Positions 32,981 to 44,621 of a DNA stretch of 64,000 nucleotides are shown piece after piece. The notes under the pieces were generated by a model. That model was given only the letters and a program-made list of their open reading frames with translations. It had not been told where the DNA came from and did not search any database. Position numbers and translations under genes: made by a program. Numbering within the stretch: the first letter of the stretch is position 1; every line of letters starts with the position of its first letter. The stretch is from Hordeum vulgare subsp. vulgare (taxonomy: Eukaryota > Streptophyta > Magnoliopsida > Poales > Poaceae), in the NCBI RefSeq assembly GCF_904849725.1, contig NC_058519.1:577147669-577211668 (forward strand). The letters run 5' to 3'.

Positions 32981-33158
32981 CTTTTTAAATATATTTTTGC
33001 GCCACGTGACAAGGATGACGCGGGACCGTGATCTATATGACCTCATTTTCTTATTTTTGACGATTACTGTGTGACTTTTCCCACCGCGCTTGACACCCAA
33101 CGACTAGTAGTAGTAGTAGTAGGGGCAAGCATAAGGAACAAATAGATAGTTGCATGTC

Positions 33159-33278
33159 GGATGCGATCATACCAGCACTAAAGCACCGGATCCCATCAGA
33201 ACTCCGAAGTTAAGCGTGCTTGGGCGAGAGTAGTACTAGGATGGGTGACCTCCTGGGAAGTCCTCGTGTTGCATTCCC
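33159..33278 (+). rRNA. 5S rRNA: 5S rRNA gene copy 109
   Basis: Gene exact; followed by a 43-triplet TAG tract. Confidence 0.98.
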
Positions 33279-33402
33279 CTTTTTAAATATATTTTTGCGC
33301 CACGTGACAAGGATGACGCGGGAACGTGATCTATATGACCTCATTTTCTTATTTTTGACGATTACTGTGTGACTTTTCCCACCGCGCTTGACACCCAACG
33401 AC

Positions 33403-33531
<129 letters not shown>

Positions 33532-33567
33532 GGGCAAGCATAAGGAACAAATAGATAGTTGCATGTC

Positions 33568-33687
33568 GGATGCGATCATACCAGCACTAAAGCACCGGAT
33601 CCCATCAGAACTCCGAAGTTAAGCGTGCTTGGGCGAGAGTAGTACTAGGATGGGTGACCTCCTGGGAAGTTCTCGTGTTGCATTCCC
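33568..33687 (+). rRNA. 5S rRNA: 5S rRNA gene copy 110
   Basis: C104T; GTGCCAAGC variant spacer. Confidence 0.96.
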
Positions 33688-33873
33688 CTTTTTAAATATA
33701 TTTTTGCGCCACGTGCCAAGCATGACGCGGGACCGTGATCTATATGACCTCATTTTCTTATTTTTGACGATTACTGTGTGACTTTTCCGACCGCGCTTGA
33801 CACCCAACGACTAATAGTAGTAGTAGTAGTAGTAGTAGGGCAAGCATAAGGAACAAATAGATAGTTGCATGTC

Positions 33874-33993
33874 GGATGCGATCATACCAGCACTAAAGCA
33901 CCGGATCCCATCAGAACTTCGAAGTTAAGCGTGCTTGGGCGAGAGTAGTACTAGGATGGGTGACCTCCTGGGAAGTCCTCGTGTTGCATTCCC
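33874..33993 (+). rRNA. 5S rRNA: 5S rRNA gene copy 111
   Basis: C46T; spacer TTTGCCACC is one base short. Confidence 0.97.
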
Positions 33994-34170
33994 CTTTTTA
34001 AATATATTTTTGCGCCACGTGACAAGGATGACGCGGGAGCGTGATCTATATGACCTCATTTTCTTATTTTTGACGATTACTGTGTGACTTTGCCACCGCG
34101 CTTGACACCCAACGACTAGTAGTAGTAGTAGTAGGGGCAAGCATAAGGAACAAATAGATAGTTGCATGTC

Positions 34171-34290
34171 GGATGCGATCATACCAGCACTAAAGCACCG
34201 GATCCCATCAGAACTCCGAAGTTAAGCGTGCTTGGGCGAGAGTAGTACAAGGATGGGTGACCTCCTGGGAAGTCCTCGTGTTGCATTCCC
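34171..34290 (+). rRNA. 5S rRNA: 5S rRNA gene copy 112
   Basis: T79A. Confidence 0.97.
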
Positions 34291-34492
34291 CTTTTTAAAT
34301 ATATTTTTGCGCCACGTGACAAGGATGACGCGGGAACGTGATCTATATGACCTCATTTTCTTATTTTTGACGATTACTGTGTGACTTTTTCCACCGCGCT
34401 TGACACCCAACGACTAGTAGTACTAGTAGTAGTACTAGTAGTAGTAGTAGTAGTAGGGGCAAGCATAAGGAACAAATAGATAGTTGCATGTC

Positions 34493-34612
34493 GGATGTGA
34501 TCATACCAGCACTAAAGCACCGGATCCCATCAGAACTCTGAAGTTAAGCGTGCTTGGGCGAGAGTAGTACTAGGATGGGTGACCTCCTGGGAAGTCCTCG
34601 TGTTGCATTCCC
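34493..34612 (+). rRNA. 5S rRNA: 5S rRNA gene copy 113
   Basis: C6T (helix I), C47T; GTGCCAAGG spacer. Confidence 0.96.
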
Positions 34613-34802
34613 CTTTTTAAATATATTTTTGCGCCACGTGCCAAGGATGACGCGGGACCGTGATCTATATGACCTCATTTTCTTATTTTTGACGATTACT
34701 GTGTGACTTTTCCGACCGCGCTTGACACCCAACGACTAATAGTAGTAGTAGTAGTAGTAGTAGTAGGGGCAAGCATAAGGAACAAATAGATAGTTGCATG
34801 TC

Positions 34803-34922
34803 GGATGCGATCATACCAGCACTAAAGCACCGGATCCCATCAGAACTCCGAAGTTAAGCGTGCTTGGGCGAGAGTAGTACTAGGATGGGTGACCTCCTGG
34901 GAAGTCCTCGTGTTGCATTCCC
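34803..34922 (+). rRNA. 5S rRNA: 5S rRNA gene copy 114
   Basis: Exact consensus. Confidence 0.98.
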
Positions 34923-35106
34923 CTTTTTAAATATATTTTTGCGCCACGTGACAAGGATGACGCGGGACCGTGATCTATATGACCTCATTTTCTTATTTTT
35001 GACGATTACTGTGTGACTTTTCCCACCGCGCTTGACACCCAACGACTAGTAGTAGTAGTAGTAGTAGTAGGGGCAAGCATAAGGAACAAATAGATAGTTG
35101 CATGTC

Positions 35107-35226
35107 GGATGCGATCATACCAGCACTAAAGCACCGGATCCCATCAGAACTCCGAAGTTAAGCGTGCTTGGGCGAGAGTAGTACTAGGATGGGTGACCTC
35201 CTGGGAAGTCCTCGTGTTAGATTCCC
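35107..35226 (+). rRNA. 5S rRNA: 5S rRNA gene copy 115
   Basis: G113A and C114G break two helix I pairs; same pair of changes in copy 124. Confidence 0.94.
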
Positions 35227-35437
35227 CTTTTTAAATATATTTTTGCGCCACGTGACAAGGATGACGCGGGACCGTGATCTATATGACCTCATTTTCTTAT
35301 TTTTGACGATTACTGTGTGACTTTTCCCACCGCGCTTGACACCCAACGACTAGTAGTAGTAGTATTAGTATTAATAGTAGTAGTAGTAGTAGTAGTAGTA
35401 GGGGCAAGCATAAGGAACAAATAGATAGTTGCATGTC

Positions 35438-35557
35438 GGATGCGATCATACCAACACTAAAGCACCGGATCCCATCAGAACTCCGAAGTTAAGCGTGCTT
35501 GGGCGAGAGTAGTATTAGGATGGGTGACCTCCTGTGATGTCCTCGTGTTGCATTCCC
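35438..35557 (+). rRNA. 5S rRNA: 5S rRNA gene copy 116
   Basis: G17A, C78T, G98T, A101T. G98T with A101T marks a subfamily (copies 131, 155, 167, 178). Confidence 0.95.
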
Positions 35558-35681
35558 CTTTTTAAATATATTTTTGCGCCACGTGACAAGGCTGACGCGG
35601 GAGCGTGATCTATATGACCTCATTTTCTTATTTTTGACGATTAGTGTGTGACTTTTCCCACCGCGCTTGACACCCAACGAC

Positions 35682-35720
<39 letters not shown>

Positions 35721-35756
35721 GGGCAAGCATAAGGAACAAATAGATAGTTGCATGTC

Positions 35757-35876
35757 GGATGCGATCATACCAGCACTAAAGCACCGGATCCCATCAGAAC
35801 TCCGAAGTTAAGCGTGCTTGGGCGAGAGTAGTACTAGGATGGGTGACCTCCTGGGAAGTCCTCGTGTTGCATTCCC
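35757..35876 (+). rRNA. 5S rRNA: 5S rRNA gene copy 117
   Basis: Exact consensus. Confidence 0.98.
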
Positions 35877-36057
35877 CTTTTTAAATATATTTTTGCGCCA
35901 CGTGACAAGGATGACGCGGGACCGTGATCTATATGACCTCATTTTCTTATTTTTGACGATTACTGTGTGACTTTTCCCACCGCGCTTGACACCCAACGAC
36001 TAGTAGTAGTAGTAGTAGTAGGGGCAAGCATAAGGAACAAATAGATAGTTGCATGTC

Positions 36058-36177
36058 GGATGCGATCATACCAGCACTAAAGCACCGGATCCCATCAGAA
36101 CTCCGAAGTTAAGCGTGCTTGGGCGAGAGTAGTACTAGGATGGGTGACCTCCTGGGAAGTCCTCGTGTTGCATTCCC
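36058..36177 (+). rRNA. 5S rRNA: 5S rRNA gene copy 118
   Basis: Gene exact; spacer ATTTTTTACG. Confidence 0.98.
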
Positions 36178-36361
36178 CTTTTTAAATATATTTTTGCGCC
36201 ACGTGACAAGGATGACGCGGGACCGTGATCTATATGACCTCATTTTCTTATTTTTTACGATTACTGTGTGACTTTTCCCACCGCGCTTGACACCCAACGA
36301 CTAGTAGTAGTAGTAGTAGTAGTAGGGGCAAGCATAAGGAACAAATAGATAGTTGCATGTC

Positions 36362-36481
36362 GGATGCGATCATACCAGCACTAAAGCACCGGATCCCATC
36401 AGAACTCCGAAGTTAAGCGTGCTTGGGCGAGAGTAGTACTAGGATGGGTGACCTCCTGGGAAGTCCTCGTGTTGCATTCCC
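36362..36481 (+). rRNA. 5S rRNA: 5S rRNA gene copy 119
   Basis: Exact consensus. Confidence 0.98.
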
Positions 36482-36605
36482 CTTTTTAAATATATTTTTG
36501 CGCCACGTGACAAGGATGACGCGGGAACGTGATCTATATGACCTCATTTTCTTATTTTTGACGATTACTGTGTGACTTTTCCCACCGCGCTTGACACCCA
36601 ACGAC

Positions 36606-36686
<81 letters not shown>
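36606..36686 (+). repeat. (TAG)27 microsatellite
   Basis: 81 bp, uninterrupted. Confidence 0.97.
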
Positions 36687-36722
36687 GGGCAAGCATAAGG
36701 AACAAATAGATAGTTGCATGTC

Positions 36723-36842
36723 GGATGCGATCATACCAGCACTAAAGCACCGGATCCCATCAGAACTCCGAAGTTAAGTGTGCTTGGGCGAGAGTAGTAC
36801 TAGGATGGGTGACCTCCTGGGAAGTCCTCGTGTTGCATTCCC
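36723..36842 (+). rRNA. 5S rRNA: 5S rRNA gene copy 120
   Basis: C57T (box A). Confidence 0.96.
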
Positions 36843-36966
36843 CTTTTTAAATATATTTTTGCGCCACGTGACAAGGATGACGCGGGAGCGTGATCTATAT
36901 GACCTCATTTTTTTATTTTTGACGATTACTGTGTGACTTTTCCCACCGCGCTTGACACCCAACGAC

Positions 36967-37002
<36 letters not shown>

Positions 37003-37038
37003 GGGCAAGCATAAGGAACAAATAGATAGTTGCATGTC

Positions 37039-37158
37039 GGATGCGATCATACCAGCACTAAAGCACCGGATCCCATCAGAACTTCGAAGTTAAGCGGGCT
37101 TGGGCGAGAGTAGTACTAGGATTGGTGACCTCCTGGGAAGTCCTCGTGTTGCATTCCC
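37039..37158 (+). rRNA. 5S rRNA: 5S rRNA gene copy 121
   Basis: C46T, T59G (box A), G85T (box C). Confidence 0.94.
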
Positions 37159-37282
37159 CTTTTTAAATATATTTTTGCGCCACGTGACAAGGATGACGCG
37201 GGAGCGTGATCTATATGACCTCATTTTTTTATTTTTGACGATTACTGTGTGACTTTTCCCACCGCGCTTGACACCCAACGAC

Positions 37283-37321
<39 letters not shown>

Positions 37322-37357
37322 GGGCAAGCATAAGGAACAAATAGATAGTTGCATGTC

Positions 37358-37477
37358 GGATGCGATCATACCAGCACTAAAGCACCGGATCCCATCAGAA
37401 CTTCGAAGTTAAGCGTGCTTGGGCGAGAGTAGTACTAGGATGGGTGACCTCCTGGGAAGTCCTCGTGTTGCATTCCC
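37358..37477 (+). rRNA. 5S rRNA: 5S rRNA gene copy 122
   Basis: C46T. Confidence 0.97.
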
Positions 37478-37673
37478 CTTTTTAAATATATTTTTGCGCC
37501 ACGTGACAAGGATGACGCGGGAGCGTGATCTATATGACCTCATTTTCTTATTTTTGACGATTACTGTGTGACTTTTCCCACCGCGCTTGACACCCAACGA
37601 CTAGTAGTAGTAGTAGTAATAGTAGTAGTAGTAGTAGGGGCAAGCATAAGGAACAAATAGATAGTTGCATGTC

Positions 37674-37793
37674 GGATGCGATCATACCAGCACTAAAGCA
37701 CCGGATCCGATCAGAACTCCGAAGTTAAGTGTGCTTGGGCGAGAGTAGTACTAGGATGGGTGACCTCCTGGGAAGTCCTCGTGTTGCATTCCC
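37674..37793 (+). rRNA. 5S rRNA: 5S rRNA gene copy 123
   Basis: C36G, C57T; T run starts one base earlier (CCCTTTTTT). Confidence 0.95.
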
Positions 37794-37974
37794 TTTTTTA
37801 AATATATTTTTGCGCCACGTGACAAGGATGACGCGGGACCGTGATCTATATGACCTCATTTTCTTATTTTTGACGATTACTGTGTGACTTTTCCCACCGC
37901 GCTTGACACCCAACGACTAGTAGTAGTAGTAGTAGTAGGGGCAAGCATAAGGAACAAATAGATAGTTGCATGTC

Positions 37975-38094
37975 GGATGCGATCATACCAGCACTAAAGC
38001 ACCGGATCCCATCAGAACTCCGAAGTTAAGCGTGCTTGGGCGAGAGTAGTACTAGGATGGGTGACCTCCTGGGAAGTCCTCGTGTTAGATTCCC
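37975..38094 (+). rRNA. 5S rRNA: 5S rRNA gene copy 124
   Basis: G113A, C114G; counterpart of copy 115. Confidence 0.94.
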
Positions 38095-38299
38095 CTTTTT
38101 AAATATATTTTTGCGCCACGTGACAAGGATGACGCGGGACCGTGATCTATATGACCTCATTTTCTTATTTTTGACGATTACTGTGTGACTTTTCCCACCG
38201 CGCTTGACACCCAACGACTAGTAGTAGTAGTATTAGTAGTAGTAGTAGTAGTAGTAGTAGTAGGGGCAAGCATAAGGAACAAATAGATAGTTGCATGTC

Positions 38300-38419
38300 G
38301 GATGCGATCATACCAACACTAAAGCACCGGATCCCATCAGAACTCCGAAGTTAAGCGTGCTTGGGCGAGAGTAGTACTAGGATGGGTCACCTCCCGGGAA
38401 GTCCTCGTGTTGCATTCCC
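38300..38419 (+). rRNA. 5S rRNA: 5S rRNA gene copy 125
   Basis: G17A, G89C (box C), T96C. Confidence 0.95.
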
Positions 38420-38597
38420 CTTTTTAAATATATTTTTGCGCCACGTGACAAGGATGACGCGGGAGCGTGATCTATATGACCTCATTTTCTTATTTTTGAC
38501 GATTAGTGTGTGACTTTTCCCACCGCGCTTGACACCCAACGACTAGTAGTAGTAGTAGTAGGGGCAAGCATAAGGAACAAATAGATAGTTGCATGTC

Positions 38598-38717
38598 GGA
38601 TGCGATCATACCAGCACTAAAGCACCGGATCCCATCAGAACTCCGAAGTTAAGCGTGCTTGGGCGAGAGTAGTACTAGGATGGGTGACCTCCTGGGAAGT
38701 CCTCGTGTTGCATTCCC
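38598..38717 (+). rRNA. 5S rRNA: 5S rRNA gene copy 126
   Basis: Gene exact; spacer ATTTTTTACG like copy 118. Confidence 0.98.
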
Positions 38718-38900
38718 CTTTTTAAATATATTTTTGCGCCACGTGACAAGGATGACGCGGGACCGTGATCTATATGACCTCATTTTCTTATTTTTTACGA
38801 TTACTGTGTGACTTTTCCCACCGCGCTTGACACCCAACGACTAGTAGTAGTAGTAGTAGTAGTAGGGCAAGCATAAGGAACAAATAGATAGTTGCATGTC

Positions 38901-39020
38901 GGATGCGATCATACCAGCACTAAAGCACCGGATCCCATCAGAACTCCGAAGTTAAGCGTGCTTGGGCGAGAGTTGTACTAGGATGGGTGACCTCCTGGGA
39001 AGTCCTCGTGTTGCATTCCC
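38901..39020 (+). rRNA. 5S rRNA: 5S rRNA gene copy 127
   Basis: A74T; followed by a 304-bp spacer that holds only the standard spacer and TAG repeats. Confidence 0.97.
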
Positions 39021-39144
39021 CTTTTTAAATATATTTTTGCGCCACGTGACAAGGATGACGCGGGAACGTGATCTATATGACCTCATTTTCTTATTTTTGA
39101 CGATTACTGTGTGACTTTTCCCACCGCGCTTGACACCCAACGAC

Positions 39145-39288
<144 letters not shown>

Positions 39289-39324
39289 GGGCAAGCATAA
39301 GGAACAAATAGATAATTGCATGTC

Positions 39325-39444
39325 GGATGCGATCATACCAGCACTAAAGCATCGGATCCCATCAGAACTCCGAAGTTAAGCGTGCTTGGGCGAGAGTAGT
39401 ACTAGGATGGGTGACCTCCTGGGAAGTCCTCGTGTTGCATTCCC
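39325..39444 (+). rRNA. 5S rRNA: 5S rRNA gene copy 128
   Basis: C28T; upstream GATAATTGC. Confidence 0.97.
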
Positions 39445-39630
39445 CTTTTTAAATATATTTTTGCGCCACGTGACAAGGATGACGCGGGACCGTGATCTAT
39501 ATGACCTCATTTTCTTATTTTTGACGATTACTGTGTGACTTTTCCCACCGGGCTTGACACCTAACGACTAGTAGTAGTAGTAGTAGTAGTAGTAGGGCAA
39601 GCATAAGGAACAAATAGATAGTTGCATGTC

Positions 39631-39750
39631 GGATGCGATCATACCAGCACTAAAGCACCGGATCCCATTAGAACTCCGAAGTTAAGCGTGCTTGGGCGAG
39701 AATAGTACTAGGATGGGTGACCTCCTGGGAAGTCCTCGTGTTGCATTCCC
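39631..39750 (+). rRNA. 5S rRNA: 5S rRNA gene copy 129
   Basis: C39T, G72A (IE). Confidence 0.96.
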
Positions 39751-39934
39751 CTTTTTAAATATATTTTTGCGCCACGTGACAAGGATGACGCGGGACCGTG
39801 ATCTATATGACCTCATTTTCTTATTTTTGACGATTACTGTGTGACTTTTCCCACCGCGCTTGACACCCAACGACTAGTAGTAGTAGTAGTAGTAGTAGGG
39901 GCAAGCATAAGGAACAAATAGATAGTTGCATGTC

Positions 39935-40054
39935 GGATGCGATCATACCAGCACTAAAGCACCGGATCCCATCAGAACTCCGAAGTTAAGCGTGCTTGGG
40001 CGAGAGTAGTACTAGGATGGGTGACCTCCTGGGAAGTCCTCGTGTTGCATTCCC
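39935..40054 (+). rRNA. 5S rRNA: 5S rRNA gene copy 130
   Basis: Gene exact; first T run only TTTT (CCCCTTTTAAAT). Confidence 0.98.
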
Positions 40055-40177
40055 CTTTTAAATATATTTTTGCGCCACGTGACAAGGATGACGCGGGACC
40101 GTGATCTATATGACCTCATTTTCTTATTTTTGACGATTACTGTGTGACTTTTCCCACCGCGCTTGACACCCAACGAC

Positions 40178-40210
<33 letters not shown>

Positions 40211-40246
40211 GGGCAAGCATAAGGAACAAATAAATAGTTGCATGTC

Positions 40247-40366
40247 GGATGCGATCATACCAACACTAAAGCACCGGATCCCATCAGAACTCCGAAGTTA
40301 AGCGTGCTTGGGCGAGAGTAGTACTAGGATGGGTGACCTCCTGTGATGTCCTCGTGTTGCATTCCC
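40247..40366 (+). rRNA. 5S rRNA: 5S rRNA gene copy 131
   Basis: G17A, G98T, A101T. Confidence 0.95.
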
Positions 40367-40547
40367 CTTTTTAAATATATTTTTGCGCCACGTGACAAGG
40401 ATGACGCGGGAGCGTGATCTATATGACCTCATTTTCTTATTTTTGACGATTAGTGTGTGACTTTTCCCACCGCGCTTGACACCCAACGACTAGTAGTAGT
40501 AGTAGTAGTAGGGGCAAGCATAAGGAACAAATAGATAGTTGCATGTC

Positions 40548-40667
40548 GGATGCGATCATACCAGCACTAAAGTACCGGATCCCATCAGAACTCCGAAGTT
40601 AAGCGTGCTTGGGCGATAGTAGTACTAGGATGGGTGACCTCCTGGGAAGTCCTCTTGTTGCATTCCC
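40548..40667 (+). rRNA. 5S rRNA: 5S rRNA gene copy 132
   Basis: C26T, G70T (IE), G108T. Confidence 0.95.
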
Positions 40668-40791
40668 CTTTTTAAATATATTTTTGCGCCACGTGACAAG
40701 GATGACGCGGGACCGTGATCTATATGACCTCATTTTCTTATTTTTGACGATTACTGTGTGACTTTTCCCACCGCGCTTGACACCCAACGAC

Positions 40792-40830
<39 letters not shown>

Positions 40831-40866
40831 GGGCAAGCATAAGGAACAAATAGATAGTTGCATGTC

Positions 40867-40986
40867 GGATGCGATCATACCAGCACTAAAGCACCGGATC
40901 CCATCAGAACTTCGAAGTTAAGCGTGCTTGGGCGAGAGTAGTACTAGGATGGGTGACCTCCTGGGAAGTCCTCGTGTTGCATTGCC
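40867..40986 (+). rRNA. 5S rRNA: 5S rRNA gene copy 133
   Basis: C46T, C118G; spacer TTCTTACTTTTGACG as in copy 149. Confidence 0.95.
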
Positions 40987-41167
40987 CTTTTTAAATATAT
41001 TTTTGCGCCACGTGACAAGGATGACGCGGGAGCGTGATCTATATGACCTCATTTTCTTACTTTTGACGATTACTGTGTGACTTTTCCCACCGCGCTTGAC
41101 ACCCAACGACTAGTAGTAGTAGTAGTAGTAGGGGCAAGCATAAGGAACAAATAGATAGTTGCATGTC

Positions 41168-41287
41168 GGATGCGATCATACCAACACTAAAGCACCGGAT
41201 CCCATTAGAACTCCGAAGTTAAGCGTGCTTGGGCGAGAGTAGTACTAGGATGGGTGACCTCTTGGGAAGTCCTCGTGTTGCATTCCC
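41168..41287 (+). rRNA. 5S rRNA: 5S rRNA gene copy 134
   Basis: G17A, C39T, C95T; run 133-135 corresponds to 149-151. Confidence 0.95.
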
Positions 41288-41471
41288 CTTTTTAAATATA
41301 TTTTTGCGCCACGTGACAAGGATGACGCGGGAGCGTGATCTATATGACCTCATTTTCTTATTTTTGACGATTACTGTGTGACTTTTCCCACCGCGCTTGA
41401 CACCCAACGACTAGTAGTAGTAGTAGTAGTAGTAGGGGCAAGCATAAGGAACAAATAGATAGTTGCATGTC

Positions 41472-41591
41472 GGATGCGATCATACCAGCACTAAAGCACC
41501 GGATCCCATCAGAACTCCGAAGTTAAGCGTGCTTGCGCGAGAGTAGTACTAGGATGGGTGACCTCCTGGGAAGTCCTCGTGTTGCATTCCC
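41472..41591 (+). rRNA. 5S rRNA: 5S rRNA gene copy 135
   Basis: G65C, just outside box A. First T run broken (CCCCTTTCTAAATG); only the second run can stop transcription. Spacer also has GCACCACGTG and CCCATCACG. Confidence 0.95.
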
Positions 41592-41715
41592 CTTTCTAAA
41601 TGTATTTTTGCACCACGTGACAAGGATGACGCGGGACCGTGATCTATATGACCTCATTTTCTTATTTTTGACGATTAATGTGTGACTTTTCCCATCACGC
41701 TTGACACCCAACGAC

Positions 41716-41753
<38 letters not shown>

Positions 41754-41793
41754 CTAGTAGTAGTAGTAGTATTAGTAGTAGTAGTACTAGTAG
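41716..41793 (+). repeat. Composite TAG tract with TAC/TAT marks
   Basis: 78 bp. TAG runs punctuated by TAC and ATT-containing triplets; same pattern at about 42393-42458 and 43055-43141. Confidence 0.93.
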
Positions 41794-41829
41794 GGGCAAG
41801 CATAAGGAACAAATAGATAGTTGCATGTT

Positions 41830-41949
41830 GGATGCGATCATACCAGCACTAAAGCACCGGATCCCATCAGAACTCCGAAGTTAAGCGTGCTTGGGCGAGA
41901 GTAGTACTAGGATGGGTGACCTCCTAGGAAGTCCTCGTGTTGCATTCCC
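41830..41949 (+). rRNA. 5S rRNA: 5S rRNA gene copy 136
   Basis: G97A; T at -1. Confidence 0.96.
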
Positions 41950-42073
41950 CTTTTTAAATATATTTTTGCGCCACGTGACAAGGATGACGCGGGACCGTGA
42001 TCTATATGACCTCATTTTCTTATTTTTGACGATTACTGTGTGACTTTTCCCACCGCGCTTGACACCCAACGAC

Positions 42074-42112
<39 letters not shown>

Positions 42113-42148
42113 GGACAAGCATAAGGAACAAATAGATAGTTGCATGTC

Positions 42149-42268
42149 GGATGCGATCATACCAGCACTAAAGCACCGGATCCCATCAGAACTCCGAAGT
42201 TAAGCGTGCTTGCGCGAGAGTAGTACTAGGATGGGTGACCTCCTCGGAAGTCCTCGTGTTGCATTCCC
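42149..42268 (+). rRNA. 5S rRNA: 5S rRNA gene copy 137
   Basis: G65C, G97C; broken first T run. Confidence 0.95.
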
Positions 42269-42494
42269 CTTTCTAAATGTATTTTTGCACCACGTGACAA
42301 GGATGACGCGGGACCGTGATCTATATGACCTCATTTTCTTATTTTTGACGATTAATGTGTGACTTTTCCCATCACGCTTGACACCCAACGACTAGTAGTA
42401 GTAGTAGTAGTAGTAGTACTAGTAGTAGTAGTAGTATTAGTAGTAGTAGTACTAGTAGGGGCAAGCATAAGGAACAAATAGATAGTTGCATGTC

Positions 42495-42614
42495 GGATGC
42501 GATCATACCAGCACTAAAGCACCGGATCCCATCAGAACTCCGAAGTTAAGCGTGCTTGGGCGAGAGTAGTACTAGGATGGGTGACCTCCTAGGAAGTCCT
42601 CGTGTTGCATTCCC
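42495..42614 (+). rRNA. 5S rRNA: 5S rRNA gene copy 138
   Basis: G97A; C at -1 here, unlike its counterparts 136 and 140. Confidence 0.96.
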
Positions 42615-42738
42615 CTTTTTAAATATATTTTTGCGCCACGTGACAAGGATGACGCGGGACCGTGATCTATATGACCTCATTTTCTTATTTTTGACGATTA
42701 CTGTGTGACTTTTCCCACCGCGCTTGACACCCAACGAC

Positions 42739-42774
<36 letters not shown>

Positions 42775-42810
42775 GGACAAGCATAAGGAACAAATAGATA
42801 GTTGCATGTC

Positions 42811-42930
42811 GGATGCGATCATACCAGCACTAAAGCACCGGATCCCATCAGAACTCCGAAGTTAAGCGTGCTTGCGCGAGAGTAGTACTAGGATGGGTGA
42901 CCTCCTGGGAAGTCCTCGTGTTGCATTCCC
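42811..42930 (+). rRNA. 5S rRNA: 5S rRNA gene copy 139
   Basis: G65C; broken first T run. Confidence 0.95.
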
Positions 42931-43054
42931 CTTTCTAAATGTATTTTTGCACCACGTGACAAGGATGACGCGGGACCGTGATCTATATGACCTCATTTTC
43001 TTATTTTTGACGATTAATGTGTGACTTTTCCCATCACGCTTGACACCCAACGAC

Positions 43055-43101
<47 letters not shown>

Positions 43102-43141
43102 CTAGTAGTAGTAGTAGTATTAGTAGTAGTAGTACTAGTAG
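43055..43141 (+). repeat. Composite TAG tract with TAC/TAT marks
   Basis: 87 bp; longest of the three tracts in the 2-unit repeat, expanded on its 5' side. Confidence 0.93.
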
Positions 43142-43177
43142 GGGCAAGCATAAGGAACAAATAGATAGTTGCATGTT

Positions 43178-43297
43178 GGATGCGATCATACCAGCACTAA
43201 AGCACCGGATCCCATCAGAACTCCGAAGTTAAGCGTGCTTGGGCGAGAGTAGTACTAGGATGGGTGACCTCCTAGGAAGTCCTCGTGTTGCATTCCC
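43178..43297 (+). rRNA. 5S rRNA: 5S rRNA gene copy 140
   Basis: G97A; T at -1; spacer CACGCGAC breaks the palindrome. Confidence 0.96.
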
Positions 43298-43421
43298 CTT
43301 TTTAAATATATTTTTGCGCCACGCGACAAGGATGACGCGGGACCGTGATCTATATGACCTCATTTTCTTATTTTTGACGATTACTGTGTGACTTTTCCCA
43401 CCGCGCTTGACACCCAACGAC

Positions 43422-43474
<53 letters not shown>

Positions 43475-43490
43475 CTAGTAGTACTAGTAG
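43422..43490 (+). repeat. TAG tract with two TAC marks
   Basis: 69 bp; TAC interruptions near the 3' end only. Confidence 0.93.
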
Positions 43491-43526
43491 GGGCAAGCAT
43501 AAGGAACAAATAGATAGTTGCATGTC

Positions 43527-43646
43527 GGATGCGATCATACCAGCACTAAAGCACCGGATCCCATCAGAACTCCGAAGTTAAGCGTGCTTGGGCGAGAGTA
43601 GTACTAGGATGGGTGACCTCCTGGGAAGTCCTCGTGTTGCATTCCC
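43527..43646 (+). rRNA. 5S rRNA: 5S rRNA gene copy 141
   Basis: Exact consensus. Confidence 0.98.
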
Positions 43647-43770
43647 CTTTTTAAATATATTTTTGCGCCACGTGACAAGGATGACACGGGAGCGTGATCT
43701 ATATGACCTCATTTCCTTATTTTTGACGATTACTGTGTGACTTTTCCCACCGCGCTTGACACCCAACGAC

Positions 43771-43815
<45 letters not shown>

Positions 43816-43851
43816 GGGCAAGCATAAGGAACAAATAGATAGTTGCATGTC

Positions 43852-43971
43852 GGATGCGATCATACCAACACTAAAGCACCGGATCCCATCAGAACTCCGA
43901 AGTTAAGCGTGCTTGGGCGAGAGTAGTACTAGGATGGGTGACCTTTTGGGAAGTCCTCGTGTTGCATTCCC
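43852..43971 (+). rRNA. 5S rRNA: 5S rRNA gene copy 142
   Basis: G17A, C94T, C95T. Confidence 0.95.
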
Positions 43972-44155
43972 CTTTTTAAATATATTTTTGCGCCACGTGA
44001 CAAGGATGACGCGGGAGCGTGATCTATATGACCTCATTTTCTTATTTTTGACGATTACTGTGTGACTTTTCCCACCGCGCTTGACACCCAACGACTAGTA
44101 GTAGTAGTAGTAGTAGTAGGGGCAAGCATAAGGAACAAATAGATAGTTGCATGTC

Positions 44156-44275
44156 GGATGCGATCATACCAGCACTAAAGCACCGGATCCCATCAGAACT
44201 CCGAAGTTAAGCGTGCTTGGGCGAGAGTAGTACTAGGATGGGTGACCTCCTGGGAAGTCCTCGTGTTGCATTCCC
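44156..44275 (+). rRNA. 5S rRNA: 5S rRNA gene copy 143
   Basis: Gene exact; first T run broken (TTTCTAAAT). Confidence 0.97.
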
Positions 44276-44501
44276 CTTTCTAAATATATTTTTGCGCCAC
44301 GTGACAAGGATGACGCGGGACCGTGATCTATATGACCTCATTTTCTTATTTTTGACGATTACTGTGTGACTTTTCCCACCACGCTTGACACCCAACGACT
44401 AGTAGTAGTAGTAGTAGTAGTAGTAGTACTAGTAGTAGTAGTAGTAGTAGTAGTAGTACTAGTAGGGGCAAGCATAAGGAACAAATAGATAGTTGCATGT
44501 C

Positions 44502-44621
44502 GGATGCGATCATACCAGCACTAAAGCACCGGATCCCATCAGAACTCCGAAGTTAAGCGTGCTTGGGCGATGGTAGTACTAGGATGGGTGACCTCCTAGG
44601 AAGTCCTCGTGTTGCATTCCC
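44502..44621 (+). rRNA. 5S rRNA: 5S rRNA gene copy 144
   Basis: G70T, A71G (both in IE), G97A. Confidence 0.94.

Larger units (their letters stand above)
35107..36722 (+). repeat. Duplicated 5-unit block, first copy
   Basis: Copies 115, 116, 118 and 119 correspond to 124, 125, 126 and 127 (about 37975-39324). Shared: G113A/C114G, then G17A, then a spacer with ATTTTTTACG, then a gene followed by a very long TAG tract. One unit is missing from the second copy and some substitutions differ, so the event is older than the 14-unit duplication or was followed by conversion. Confidence 0.75.
41472..43490 (+). repeat. 2-unit higher-order repeat, three tandem copies
   Basis: Gene pairs 135/136, 137/138 and 139/140 alternate a G65C unit with broken terminator (TTTCTAAATG) and a G97A unit (CTCCTAGGAAG). 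Periods are 677 and 662 bp between first members. The TAG tract after each G65C gene carries the same TAC and TAT interruptions. The third pair ends at a related composite tract. Confidence 0.92.
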
